From Chara braunii (lineage: Eukaryota; Streptophyta; Charophyceae; Charales; Characeae), in assembly GCA_003427395.1 (NCBI GenBank), contig BFEA01000613.1, positions 504,690 to 544,843 on the forward strand: DNA of 40,154 nt, given 5' to 3'. Below are positions 19,871-29,149 of this stretch, piece by piece. The notes beneath the pieces were generated by a model. It saw nothing but the letters and a program-made list of their open reading frames with translations. It searched no databases and was not told the origin of the DNA. The number at the start of each line of letters is the position of its first letter. Within the stretch, counting starts at the first letter, position 1. Both the position numbers and the translations under genes were made by a program.

Positions 19871-20338
19871 CTACGCGTGTCTTTTTCCCCTGTTTTGCTT
19901 CTCACCCGTCCCGCGGCCTCTGGGCATCAGCTGTCGAGAGCTGGCCTCGGGTCCCGCTTCCACCGGCTTTGCGGCTCGGTGATGCCTCTGGATCTCGACT
20001 GGTCTGTTCCAGGACCTGAGGTTCGTTTCCCGGTCTCCTGCTTCACTCATCTCACTCTCCCCGCCTGAGTCCCTGTCTTGGTGGGCCTGCTCCAGGTCCG
20101 CCGTGTCCATCGAAGTTTCTGTCTCTTGGTAAGTCACCGTTATCCGTAGTCTCGCCGTCACACCGTCCCTCCTACAGCGTCTCTCCGCTCGATCTCTCGC
20201 CTCTGTAATCGCGTCTTGCAACTTTCCATCGGTCCGCATCTCCACCTCTTTTGCTCCCTCCACGTTGATCTTCAGTAGCACCTCGTCTCCACCGTCGTAG
20301 TTGAGTATAACGGTGATCCAGGGCCCTTCCCCGGACAC
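19871..20338 (-). CDS. ORF B of the mobile unit, left copy (unknown; start lost?)
   Basis: It is a 155-codon frame homologous to 29150-29725 on the other strand. The right copy starts MSGEGP with ATG. Here the matching codon is GTG, and an upstream in-frame TAG leaves no ATG, so the start is probably lost or an upstream exon is used. The N-terminal ~75 residues look folded, with beta-type stretches (ITVILNY, VLLKINVEG, LRITVTY) around the block AITEARDRAERRCRRDGVT, which is nearly identical in both copies. The C-terminal half is charged and low complexity (DRDSGGESE, RGRGTGEKQNRG), probably disordered. A basic, RG-containing tail could bind nucleic acid, as Gag-type proteins do, but no zinc-knuckle is present. 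Family not recognised. Confidence 0.6.
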   Translation of the reverse strand: MSGEGPWITVILNYDGGDEVLLKINVEGAKEVEMRTDGKLQDAITEARDRAERRCRRDGVTARLRITVTYQETETSMDTADLEQAHQDRDSGGESEMSEAGDRETNLRSWNRPVEIQRHHRAAKPVEAGPEASSRQLMPRGRGTGEKQNRGKRHA

Positions 20339-21039
20339 GGGCTTCCAACGGGCCTGGTGATACCACTACCCAGGCCTATAGCCATGCAGCACCATGGCTA
20401 GACCGTACCCAATGGCCTCAACGCAGTGCCAGGTCACTAACACAGTGACGCTCGCCGGAAAGCACACCACCCAGGCCAGTGCCTCCTTCTTCCCTCAATA
20501 GCCAGGGCCAGCGCTCAGTTTGCATGCCCTGCACGCAGGGACGCCGGTCAGGCTAAGTTCAAATACCGTTGAGAATCAGCAACTCAGCGTATTACCGTTA
20601 CTCACACTCGCGGAGCGACAATCCCCTTTTCACCCATCCTTTTTAGAAGCCCAAGATCAACCCCCGTCTTACAGAACTCAGAGGGGACCGAATCCTCGTG
20701 TCCTAGCGGGAAACAAACAATTTTTTCAGAATCACTTCCCTTTTTCCTTTCCTTTAATTTTTGTAATTATAAAAAAAAAAGTTAGGAATAATAACGAAAA
20801 CAGAGCCAGTACCCCAATGGTCGTAGGCTCTGTTACCGCAGATAAGACAACCGAGCTTAGCCCGTTGGTCCCATAACGGGATACCATCTGGCAAACCCTC
20901 TGCTCTAAAAGGGGAACACCAGACTACAGCTACCGGGTGCCCATGTCCGATGGCAAGGAGGGGGTTTATGACGCTCTATAGGGGGTGATATTCCCCCTAC
21001 CAACGCGGCCGCAGGTGCTTCTCTTTTGAGGTCCCACAA

Positions 21040-21650
21040 CGCGACACTCAGCAGAACAGGCTCGGTGCATGTTGTATATGAGGGATCGGCCCACTTAGGC
21101 CGCACAACATAGCTCAAGCCCGGATTTCCAACCGTTGGCTTTCCTACGAAATGACAGGCTGAAAGGTCAACCGAATCTGATAATCGAACGAAAAGAAAAA
21201 CTAAATAATAATATCAATAAACTATAACAATAATAATAATAATAAATGCTGAAAGGAATGGATGGCGTTTCAAAATCTCTCCGCGCAGCAGCCTCGACCG
21301 AACAGCACCCTGCGTTCACGCACAAATCTAAAACCCACCTTTCGCCCTCATCCCTTTTCTTTTCTTTTTCACACACCCACCTTTCCAGACCCCACTGTAT
21401 CTGTCCTCTAACGCAGCTACAGGGATCCTACCGCGCGGAGCTTAGATGCTCGGACCCGATATAGGTGATATACGAAGGGTTGGGCCTGCCTAGGCCACAA
21501 CACCACCGCCTGAACTCGAAACCCTAACCGCCGGCCTCCCTACAAAGTAACGGGACCCAAAAAAAGGAAAATCCTCGCCTGAAAATTGGTAAGTCAGTAA
21601 TAATAATTGTAATAGCAATAATAATAGTAATAATAAAGTAAAGAGAAAAA
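21040..21650. repeat. ~393-bp degenerate tandem duplication inside the left unit
   Basis: The blocks CGGCCCACTTAGGCCGCAC (near 21088) and GGGCCTGCCTAGGCCACAAC (near 21481) head two related units. Each continues with an AACTCGAA/GCTCAAGCC block, an AACC-GTTGGC/GCCGGC block, CCTAC(G/A)AA(A/G)T-AC and finally an AAT-triplet tract (21220-21245; 21596-21650). The right mobile unit has only one such module, at about 28290-28450 (inverted). The left copy therefore gained a duplication. Confidence 0.75.
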
Positions 21651-22164
21651 CTCAACGGTATAGTGACCCGATATCACTAGATTATCCCAGATTAAAGCAA
21701 AAGTCACGATCTAAGTGCAGTTCCGACCCTCAGCTTTCCTTTTTACCCCTGCATATTTTATTTTATTTTATCCTTTTGTCAACCTTTTTCTTTTTGATAA
21801 TGACCTGTCCCGTGTGCCTACCCCATAACCCTGTACAGGGACGCTTGGCACGCAGTTGAAAAGACTGAGCCAGTCTTCTCACCTCTGCGTCCCAGGGCAA
21901 ACCCGGCGGCTACCACGGCCACAGATCGGTTATGCTCTGCTGTACAGCAGGGCGCCAAGCCTGCGTGGACCAATGCAAGTCCTGTGGCGCACCCCTTTTG
22001 TCAAGGGCACAGCCATCAGAACTGGTCTGAGCCGAAGCACGGTCTGGGCACTAACGGCAATGGAAACCCAAGACACGTCTACAGGCTGAGGCACCGACGC
22101 GAGGGACTGAACCAAGCAGGGACTTGGTACACGGAGGAGGGCCGGGACACCGCGCCCTCCGACA

Positions 22165-22290
22165 ACGGGCACACATCAGCGCGCAGCTCCCTCGCACAGC
22201 CAAAGTGATCGCGCGCACGGACGTGCATCAACGCACAACCATAATGATCGTGCACACGGGTGAGTATCAGCGCGCAGCACACGGGGACGC
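22165..22290. repeat. 52-bp tandem array, right part, starting with ACGG target duplication
   Basis: ACGG (22165-22168) repeats the bases before the left end of the mobile unit. 22169-22194 completes the split 52-bp unit. Further units follow at 22195 (shortened to ~41 bp) and 22236, decaying by 22290. Confidence 0.9.
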
Positions 22291-22302
22291 CTCTCAACAA
22301 GG

Positions 22303-22470
22303 CAAAACGGGGACTTCAGGCTCCGAACAGGGACTTCGGGCGCAAACAAGGACTTCGGGCGCGTATGGGGACTTCGGGCTCCGAACAACGACTTCGGGCG
22401 TGAACGAGAACTTTGGGCGCAGACGGGAACATTAGGCGTGGATCAGGATTACGGGTGCGAGCAGGAACCA
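22303..22470. repeat. ~19-bp tandem array (GGACTTCGGGC...)
   Basis: About eight units of 18-20 bp follow the pattern ACTTCGGGCGCRAACRAGG, for example GGACTTCGGGCGCAAACAA and GGACTTCGGGCGCGTATGG, decaying rightward to ATTAGGCGTGGATCAGG and TTACGGGTGCGAGCAGG. It follows directly after the 52-bp array. Confidence 0.85.
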
Positions 22471-22616
22471 CGAGGCTCAGGCACAGGCAAGCCAGAACTT
22501 TGGGCACGGACCGGCGGACCGAGGCATAAGGACTACGAGACCCAAGTCGTGATTGCCTAATCAGACCGAGACATTTGGGACTAGGACGAGGCATTTGAAA
22601 TCAGGTTAGGGCCTTT

Positions 22617-22709
22617 TATTCCTCATTTTGCTACCCTTGCAGAGCCTTCTTGGGTGTCTGTGGATTCTGGAGGATGTTTATTCCTCATTTTGCTACCCTT
22701 GCAGAGCCT
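22617..22709. repeat. 62-bp direct duplication at the 5' break of the Ty3 pol
   Basis: TTATTCCTCATTTTGCTACC occurs at 22617 and again at 22679, with the following CTTGCAGAGCC in both. The second copy is in frame with pol (PHFATLAEPL). The first copy marks the point where recognisable pol begins. Confidence 0.9.
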
Positions 22710-23660
22710 CTGAAAGAGATGGTAAGGCAAGGGGCTAATTTAGCATGGAATGAGAAAATACAAGCCGCTGCAGAAACTCTACAAGAGAAATTAAAAAATG
22801 GAGGTGTAGTGTTGGGAGTGTCTTTTTATAGTGATGAGGAAGGGAGGCCTTTCATCGTTGAGGTTGATGGAGGACGAGTTGCTCTGGGTGGTGTGCTCAT
22901 TCAGAAATATGAAAATGGGAAAGAGAGACCTCTGAGATTTAAGAGCAAGACTCTTAACTCAACAGAAAGAGGTCATACTCAATTTAGAAAGAAATTACTG
23001 GCAATTATCCATAGCCTCAGATGCTTCAGGCACTATGTACTAGGGAGGAGATTCATCTTGAGGACTGATGCATCTGCTGTGATTGGTGTTATTAAGAAGC
23101 ACCAACAAGTAGATCCAACAGTCAGCAGGTGGATTGCCTTCATCTGGACTTTTGATTTTATGCTGGAAAATATTCCTACAGAGAAGGCCTGAGCCGGATT
23201 GAATGGAGAAAAGATGAAGAAGAAGATGTAAACGGAACGATTGAAGAATCAACCTTTGCTGATAATTTTATGAATGAAAAGGATGATGAAGATTATGAAG
23301 TACCACGCTCCTATAAGTGGAGTTTATGGCCTGAAGAGACAGACGGTTAGGGGGAGATTCCTAATGCCTATGTTTATGAGTCGATTCTTGGGAAAGGAGA
23401 AGAGGATGAGTCAAATGATTGGTATGCTAGTGGTAACGCAGCAGCTATGGCTGCACATAAAATGGGGGGGAACTCTGGTTCAAAGGAAGAAGAAGACGGT
23501 GAAAAGAAGGAGGAAGAGATATTTTTCACTTCTGAAGAATACGATGGAAGTTATCAAGAGATTGGTAAGAGGATGAAAAGGGAACAATTAAAGGAATATT
23601 ATTGTAAAAATTCAAGGAAGAAGTTCATGTTAAAAAAAATATATCTCTTTGTGGATGGTA
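22648..23660 (+). pseudogene. pol: Ty3/gypsy pol: RT connection, RNase H and linker
   Basis: The frame opens with GVCGFWRMFIPHFATLAEPL, the end of a Ty3/gypsy reverse transcriptase (usual form 'LG-x2-(G/N)YYR-x-FI-x-(D/N)FA-x-IA-x-PL'). RT fingers and palm are absent, so it is 5'-truncated. RNase H follows: FIVEVDGGRVALGGVL (first Asp), RFKSKTLNSTE, then FRKKLLAII, where most relatives have Glu before LLAI and this copy has Lys. RTDASAV supplies the next Asp, and VDPTVSRWIAFIWTFDF comes after it. At 23190 a frameshift or stop separates NIPTEKA from GLSRIEW, which together represent the usual '(A)DGLSR' end of the domain. The next ~150 codons (to 23660) are acidic and Lys/Glu rich, a poorly conserved linker, with one in-frame stop at 23349. 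It is clearly non-functional. Confidence 0.93.
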
Positions 23661-24835
23661 AGTAAAGGACCACCTCCACTAAGAGTGGTATGTGGTAAAG
23701 AGAGACAATTAGAGATAATTGTTGCTCTACATGAGGGCGTTGCGAGTGGCGACAAAGTTGCTGAGGCAACCTACTCTAAGACTGTCAAGCTCTACTTCTG
23801 GCCTGGCAAGAGGGACATAATTTTCAGATTTTGTAAATCATGTGTGTTATGTCAGAAGAGGTCTACTACAAAAATTATTAAACCTTTATTCCCCACTATT
23901 CTGGTGGAGCGAGGAAGTCGAGTTCATTTAGATCTCATCACCATGCCATTAGGCAAAGTCGGGATGAGATATATATTTTACATGAGAGATAATTTCTCTG
24001 GATATGTTGAGGCAAAAACTCTGAAAGGAAGACAGCCGAGCAAGTGCCTGACTGGATAAAGGAAGTCTATCTCACGTACCCCTTCATCAGAGAGTTTGTC
24101 TCAGACAGTGGATCCGAATTCAGGAATGAGATTGTAAGAAGAACCACTCTCAGATTGGGTGTCAGAACTCGATATGTGACTGTTTATCATCCTCAAGCAA
24201 ATGCACCTGTTGAGAGAGGTCACAGAACTCTGAAAGACTCATTGCCCAAGTGGTGTGAAAGAAATCTCAGTAACTGGTCAAAAGTATTAAGAGTTGTTGT
24301 TTATGTTGACAATATAACAGTCAAGAGGACCACTGGCTATGCTCCATTTACTCTGTGGTATGGCCGATATGCTACATTGCCTATTGAGAACATAGTCAAG
24401 ACATGGTCAAGTCAAGAAAGTGACAGAGACTATTCTATTTCAGAGCTCATCCAGATCAAAATGAGACAAATATCAGAAGTTGATCAAGCAGTGATGGATG
24501 CTGCAGAGAGAATGACTTCTAGCAGATTATTTGATCAAGAGAAATAGAACAAGAAAAGATACATAAGAAAAGAGAAACTGAAAGTTGGTGATATTGTCCT
24601 TCTGTTCCATCGTTCTCTTGAGACTCAATGGACTAAACGATTGGAGCCCAGATGGCTTGGTCCTTACAGAATCACATGAGAAGCAGAAGGCAAAGTCTAT
24701 GAGATATCAGAGATGGATGGATCCAGGGTTCATGACATGGTGTCAGGGTCAAGACTCCGTAAGTTTATTTTTAGAGACCCTCATCTGATCCCTACAATGA
24801 CCACAAAGAGAGGAAAGAAAGTTCAATTATCCAAG
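23656..24835 (+). pseudogene. int: Ty3/gypsy integrase with GPY module
   Basis: The N-terminal zinc domain reads ALHEGVASGDKVAEATYSKT...FCKSCVLCQKR. The C-x2-C pair is intact, but the second zinc His (usually GH) is Asp here. The catalytic core has Asp in VHLDLITMPLG and, after a frameshift near 24040, Asp in FVSDSGSEF and Glu in NAPVERGH. The spacing between the last two is exactly D-x35-E. TGYAPFTLWYGR follows. The C-terminal module reads LKVGDIVLLF and RWLGPYRIT, the GPY/F motif. An in-frame TGA at 24679 interrupts it, and the frame resumes to EISEMDGSRV...LRKF and stops near 24835. No chromodomain is seen. The enzyme would insert the retrotransposon cDNA. This copy is dead through a frameshift, two stops and the His change. 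Confidence 0.94.
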
Positions 24836-25180
24836 TAAGAGAACAGTTGTAGAGGACTAAGAGAGGAGTACAGTAAGACAATGAGACAGCGAGACTGGAT
24901 TTTCGGCAGACTATGATCGTTTTTGCATGGTCAATTCAGCATTTCAAATTTTTCAACATGTCAGTTAATTTCTGTTTCAGCAAGCAACAGAGTCGATGAG
25001 GCTATATCTTTGATGCAGGGCTACAGTCGGTCAATGAGTATCAAGTCCCTGAATGTGAAAAATTAACACTTAGATACAATTTTCGTGAGTATTGATGCAG
25101 TGTCAAAGATCTGAGGAACTCATGGTTGTGGCACATCAGAGGTTATAATCAGTATTGTTCTTATAATAAAAAGAAACGTA
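24836..25180. other. Sequence downstream of pol; no gene
   Basis: Non-coding, without repeats. It is likely part of the retrotransposon's 3' untranslated region, given its position between integrase and repeat blocks. Confidence 0.5.
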
Positions 25181-26230
25181 TGATGGGCATAACGAAGTTC
25201 AGTTCTGTCTGATCAAGAGTGTTGGCAGAAAAACTTCGTGTCTCTGACTAAGTTGTCCATCCAAGAAGTTCAGATGAGGACAGGCATAAATAAGTCCAAC
25301 TTTATCTGACTGAGAGTTGTCAGTAGAGAGACTTCGCGTTTCTTAACTAAGTTGCCTATCTTCACTCAGATGAGGGAAGAGACCTCTTTGAGATCAGCAT
25401 TTCAGCATTTCCTTGGGACTGACGGGACGTCTCTTCGAAAAGAAATTCCCAGCTGAGGGAAGGGACGTCTCTAGGGTCAGCACTGAACATCCTTCTTGAG
25501 ACTGAAGGGAGGTCCCTAGCAAAAACTTGATGCTGGTTATCATGTTGCTGTTCAGTGTCTCTTGAGACTGAAGGGACGTCTCTTGAGAAATGTTTGTCCT
25601 GTTATGGGGCATTGGCAGTCTGCTTGTGGGTTATAGTATGCTTGCTTGATTGTCTGTGTCTGGGACCTTCTTCTCTAACCTAAGGATGCATTGATTGTCG
25701 GGGCTAGCCAAAGCCTTACCGCAGTAGGTTGCAATCTGGTGGGGTCAGCAGGTCCCGACGCGAGTGTCGAATTCCGTAGTCGACTGAGGCTAAGACTCTG
25801 GGGGTCTGGCCTATGAGGTCGAAAGGGGTTGGCTGGAACCCTACCGCAGTCAGAGGATGCAATCCAGTGAGGTTCGCCAGAGCCTGGAACTGTGGTTAGA
25901 CCGGATCTCCCGTTCAAAAATCTGGGCGGGCCAGCCAGCGCCCTAGGCCAAAAACTGGTGGGTGAGTCGGTCCCCGACCGCAGTAGGCAAATCCGGGTTC
26001 GGGACAGTTTGACTGATGGGAGGTCTACTGTCATAGGGTGACCAGACCCGCTGTAGTCTGGGTGTCCTGGCGAGAGTGCCAAAGGGCTGTCATACTCGAG
26101 TAGTGGGTATGCTGGTCCTGACCTGGAGGCAGGTCAAAGGGGATGTCAAGACAAATGGTCTGACTAGTCCTTGCCGGAGGCGGACCGAATGAGGTATGTC
26201 AGACTGACGGGACATCTGTCATTCCTGGTC
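25181..26230. repeat. Three successive blocks of diverged tandem repeats downstream of pol
   Basis: Block 1 (25181-25374): two ~97-bp units, each with GGCATAA-(C/T)AAGT, CTGA-(T/C)-AGAGT, ACTTCG(T/C)GT and ACTAAGTTG, ending CAGATGAGG. Block 2 (25405-25600): three units built on GAGACTGAAGGGACGTCTCT. Block 3 (25690-26230): units with ACCGCAGTAG, GCAATCTGGTGGGGT/GCAATCCAGTGAGGT and CTGG-GGT words, more degraded. Tandem repeats between pol and the 3' LTR are common in large plant Ty3 (Tat/Ogre) elements, which makes this a plausible 3' untranslated region. That is inference. Confidence 0.75.
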
Positions 26231-26264
26231 AGTGGTGGACCAAAACCAATGCAATCAATAACTC

Positions 26265-26726
26265 TTGGGTGTGAAGAATTGTCTTGTTGAGTCTATTATT
26301 TTATTATTTATTATTTCTATTATTTTATCATTTTATTTTATTCTGGGTTCTATTTTATTTACTTGTTGTTTGGCTGCTGATTATCGGGAAACCTGCTTGC
26401 TGGGGCATAGTCTGTTGTTTATGGAGCTCGCTGTTTTGCAGGTATATAAAGACTTATTTGGAGTTCCCCAGGCCAAAGAAAAGAAAAGAGGTTTGGTATC
26501 CCCTTTTCTTTTATCTGAGAAGTTGAGGAGACGCCTCACTCAGATGAGAGAAAGAAAACAGGGTTTGGTATCCCTTGAGTTACTTGAGAAGTTGAGAAGA
26601 TATCTCACTCAAGCCAGAGAACAAGAAAAAGGTTTGATATGCCCTACTCCCAGCATGGCAGTCTGGACAAGTGTCCCAAGTATTGGTATCAGATTGATAA
26701 TGTTGTCGATTTTTCAGCCAAGGTGA
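26265..26726 (+). CDS. Hypothetical 153-codon frame: hydrophobic N-terminus plus ~24-residue repeats
   Basis: The open frame holds a hydrophobic N-terminal stretch (ILLFIISIILSFYFILGS) that could be a membrane segment or signal anchor. Two and a half repeats of 23-24 residues follow, heading at 26490, 26562 and 26631 with (R/Q/K)GL(V/I)S-or-C and containing EKLRR-(R/Y)LTQ. DNA spacings are 72 and 69 bp, both multiples of three, so the repeats stay in frame. No upstream ATG precedes the hydrophobic part; only a TTG opens the frame, and the first ATG lies well inside. The hydrophobic run comes from an AT-rich tract and may be compositional. Sitting between pol and an LTR-like unit, it occupies the place where some Ty3 elements carry an extra ORF. 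Evidence is weak. Confidence 0.25.
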   Translation: MGVKNCLVESIILLFIISIILSFYFILGSILFTCCLAADYRETCLLGHSLLFMELAVLQVYKDLFGVPQAKEKKRGLVSPFLLSEKLRRRLTQMRERKQGLVSLELLEKLRRYLTQAREQEKGLICPTPSMAVWTSVPSIGIRLIMLSIFQPR

Positions 26727-26930
26727 AGGTTAAGGTAACTTTTTTTTTTTTGCCATAAAACTCGGATTGAGAACAGACTTCAGAATATTACAGAGGTCAG
26801 AACCAGCAGCAAACGAGAAAGTGGAAACATAATCCTTCTTAAGTTTATTTGGTGGCCGACAAGCGGCCTGGTTCACGAGGAACTTGCATCCCTAGCCTTA
26901 AGGTATTCAGACTCTCAGGTCTGGAACGCT
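26727..26930. other. No recognisable gene
   Basis: A short T12 tract at about 26739-26750 and otherwise unremarkable sequence. Confidence 0.5.
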
Positions 26931-27437
26931 ATAAAGTGTGGCAAGAATTGAAGGCTTGGAAAAATGAGACTTGGAAAGTTGAGAAAAAGTCGCGCTTATA
27001 TAGGATATAGAAAAACGCCATTAGTTCGATCTGAAGTAGAGAAAGAAGAAAAAAAATGTTGAAAAGAATGTAGTTATTGGGGTAAGAGGGTGAGGAAACT
27101 GCGCAAGGGATAGGGGATGGTAGAACAGGCACTAGGGCTCTACTTGCCGTGGGAGTGATGGGAGCTCTGGGAGTGTAGGGGAGGAAGTGCTGGGCGCGCC
27201 GTAGCGCGCTTCGAACTTCTTCCGAAGTACTCCATCCTTTCCGGTGATGGGGTCCTTTCGTACTATGTAGAGAGAGGGTGGCACGGGTAAGACTTTGAGT
27301 GCGTGCCATAACCCCGTACCTCTTCCTCCTCCTCCTCAGAACTATAATCACGCCCCGTACGGGCCGACGGTTCCTCCCGAGCTGTACCCCCTCTCCCTCC
27401 TCTTCCTCTTCCCTGTCCCCTGCGTACTTCAAGCATA
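26930..27437 (-). pseudogene. Possible Gag-like start, Arg/Gly-rich and acidic, minus strand
   Basis: A minus-strand ATG at 27437 opens MLEVRRGQGRGRGGRGG, then a Ser/Glu-rich acidic stretch (SSEEEEEE), before the frame ends near 27263. Two other frames continue with proline-rich text (for example RKDPITGKDG and YTPRAPITPTAS), suggesting frameshifts. RG-rich and acidic N-termini occur in Gag-like proteins. If the right mobile unit were a 5' LTR read on the minus strand, a gag gene would be expected about here, ~350 bp inside the LTR end. No zinc-knuckle or capsid motif is visible, and a plain primer binding site starting TGG is not seen next to the LTR end. Speculative. Confidence 0.2.
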
Positions 27438-27784
27438 GCTGAAAATGAGATGGATGCTAAAAGTAAAAAAAAAGAGAAAAGGGTCGTAGCACTGAAGACT
27501 GAGACTAAAAGAATATGGTGAGAATGAGAAGCGGACTCGAACTGCAAAAGAAAAGGGGAAAAGGATGACTGATCAAATCTTGAAGAGTTGCTACGTGGTT
27601 TGAAGAGACGAGCGCGAGTGATGCGGACACGTGAAAAGCCGGGTGGCGCAGAAACAAACTACGGTGCGAACTTCAATGCTAGTGGTGTTGAGGATAAGTG
27701 AGTTCACTGCTAGTCTAGGCCATTTTATACTGGCTGCTCGTGCGTTTCGACCCAACGGGGACGCTGGGTGGGGGTTTGGTATTA
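27438..27784. other. Sequence next to the right mobile unit; no gene
   Basis: The last bases before the unit are G-rich (CTGGGTGGGGGTTTGG, then TATTA). They could be a degraded polypurine tract if the unit is a 3' LTR of the plus-strand pol element. They are not purine-pure. Confidence 0.4.
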
Positions 27785-28293
27785 TGTCGGAGGGCGCGGT
27801 GTCCCGGCCCTCCTCTGTGTACCAAGTCCCTGCTTGAAACCAGGTCTTCGCTCTGATGCCGCAGGCATGTTAAGCCGTTACCGAACCTCCACAACTACGC
27901 TGATATACCAGAGTGGTGCCCTGACGCAGACAGGTCCTGTGGGTGCTTGCCCTTAACAAAAGGGTGCGCCACAGGACTTTCCATTGGTCCACGCAGGCTT
28001 GGCGCCCTGCTGTACAGCAGAGCACTACCGGCCTGTGGCCGTGGTAGCCGTCGGGCTCGCCCTGGGACGCGGAGGTAGAGGGTCTAGCGTGGGTTTTTCG
28101 ACTGCGCGCCAAGTACCCCTTCACCAGGTTATGGGCTAGGTGCACAAGGTAGAAGTCGTCGTCAAAAAAAAAAAAAAAAAAAAAGAGAAGGGAAAAGGGA
28201 AAATAAATTCTCAAATTTGAACCCGCGTTTTAGTTCGGGAGAAATCTGGTGGCTTTAAGCCACTGTGGCGTTACGATTTCCTTATCTTTCTGA

Positions 28294-28346
28294 TTTTGCT
28301 ATTATTATTATTATTATTACTATTATTACTATTATTTATTTATTTT
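28294..28346. repeat. AAT/ATT triplet microsatellite, shared by both mobile units
   Basis: Imperfect ATT triplets with occasional ACT. The inverted counterpart in the left unit is the AAT tract at 21220-21245 and again at 21596-21650, so the microsatellite predates the divergence of the two copies. Confidence 0.85.
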
Positions 28347-29149
28347 TTGGTTCCTGTCACTTTGCGGGAAGGCCAACGGCTTGAAATTCGAGCGCGGCTG
28401 CAGTCTGTGGCCTAGACTAATTTGGCCTGCCAATTTTGTACCGATGGTTGGGAGGCTCGATCGGGCGCCGCGCGGTAGGACCCCAAAAGAGGGGCGACCC
28501 ACGGCCGCATCGGTAGGAAGCTTATCACCCCTGAAGAGTGTCATAAGCCCCCTCCTTGCCATCAGACACGGGTCCCCGATAGAGATGGGCCGATGACTCA
28601 TTTTGGACAGAGAAGAGCACTGGTCGGAATCCCGTTATGGGACCGTCGCGCTAAGTTTTGTGGTCTTTTCACGCTATAGCTTGACCTACGGCCGTTGGCA
28701 TACTGTCGTTTTAATTTCCTCTTCTTGTTTTGTTTTAAATCCCTTTTCCTTAGTTTTTTTTTTTTGTTATTTATTCTTATTTTTATGCAATTATAAAATT
28801 TAAAAAGAGATGCGACTATGAGAAGTCTTGCTTGGACCTCTCGTTCAGAGCGCGGGGATCGAGGCAGGCGGTGACCCTATAAGAGGGAAGTGAGACTAGC
28901 CTCGATCACTTGGGCCTGAGTGATTCTGCTATGCCTGATGCTGTCGAGTTAAGGGTGGGGATGCTAGTTGGCGTAGTAAGTGTACAAGAAAATTGCTTGT
29001 GAGCGATTACGGGTGCTCTGGGCGTCTGGCCGTGACCATTCTGGGGTTGACTGTGGCGAGTTGTCCACAGAGGGTCTGTAATGGAGCGGTGCACTAGGTT
29101 ACACGGCTATAGGCCGACATACCTCCAGTTTGTCTGGAAGCGGGAACCA

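Larger units (their letters stand above)
14892..22164 (-). mobile_element. 7,273-bp LTR-like mobile unit with three ORFs (left copy)
   Basis: The unit runs from TGTCGCAC to CTCCGACA, so the ends are TGTCG/CGACA. It is flanked by ACGG on both sides and restores a perfect 52-bp array unit when removed. A diverged second copy lies inverted at 27785-34663. The outer ~185 bp (14892-15076) match the other copy with about 14 mismatches, and the inner ~350 bp (21815-22164) are also well conserved. Between these ends, DNA similarity falls away except over three minus-strand frames (B 19871-20338, A 16444-16689, C 15424-16035). TG...CA ends and a 4-bp duplication suit an LTR, so this may be a giant solo LTR. 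A DNA transposon with minimal inverted ends is the alternative. No transposase, integrase or RT is seen inside. Strand is given as that of the ORFs. Confidence 0.85.

Noticed and set aside
27438-27784. Primer binding site or polypurine tract beside the right mobile unit
   Set aside because: The minus-strand sequence after the unit end does not start TGG with a tRNA-like complement, and the plus-strand G-rich stretch before it is interrupted by pyrimidines. Neither can be asserted.
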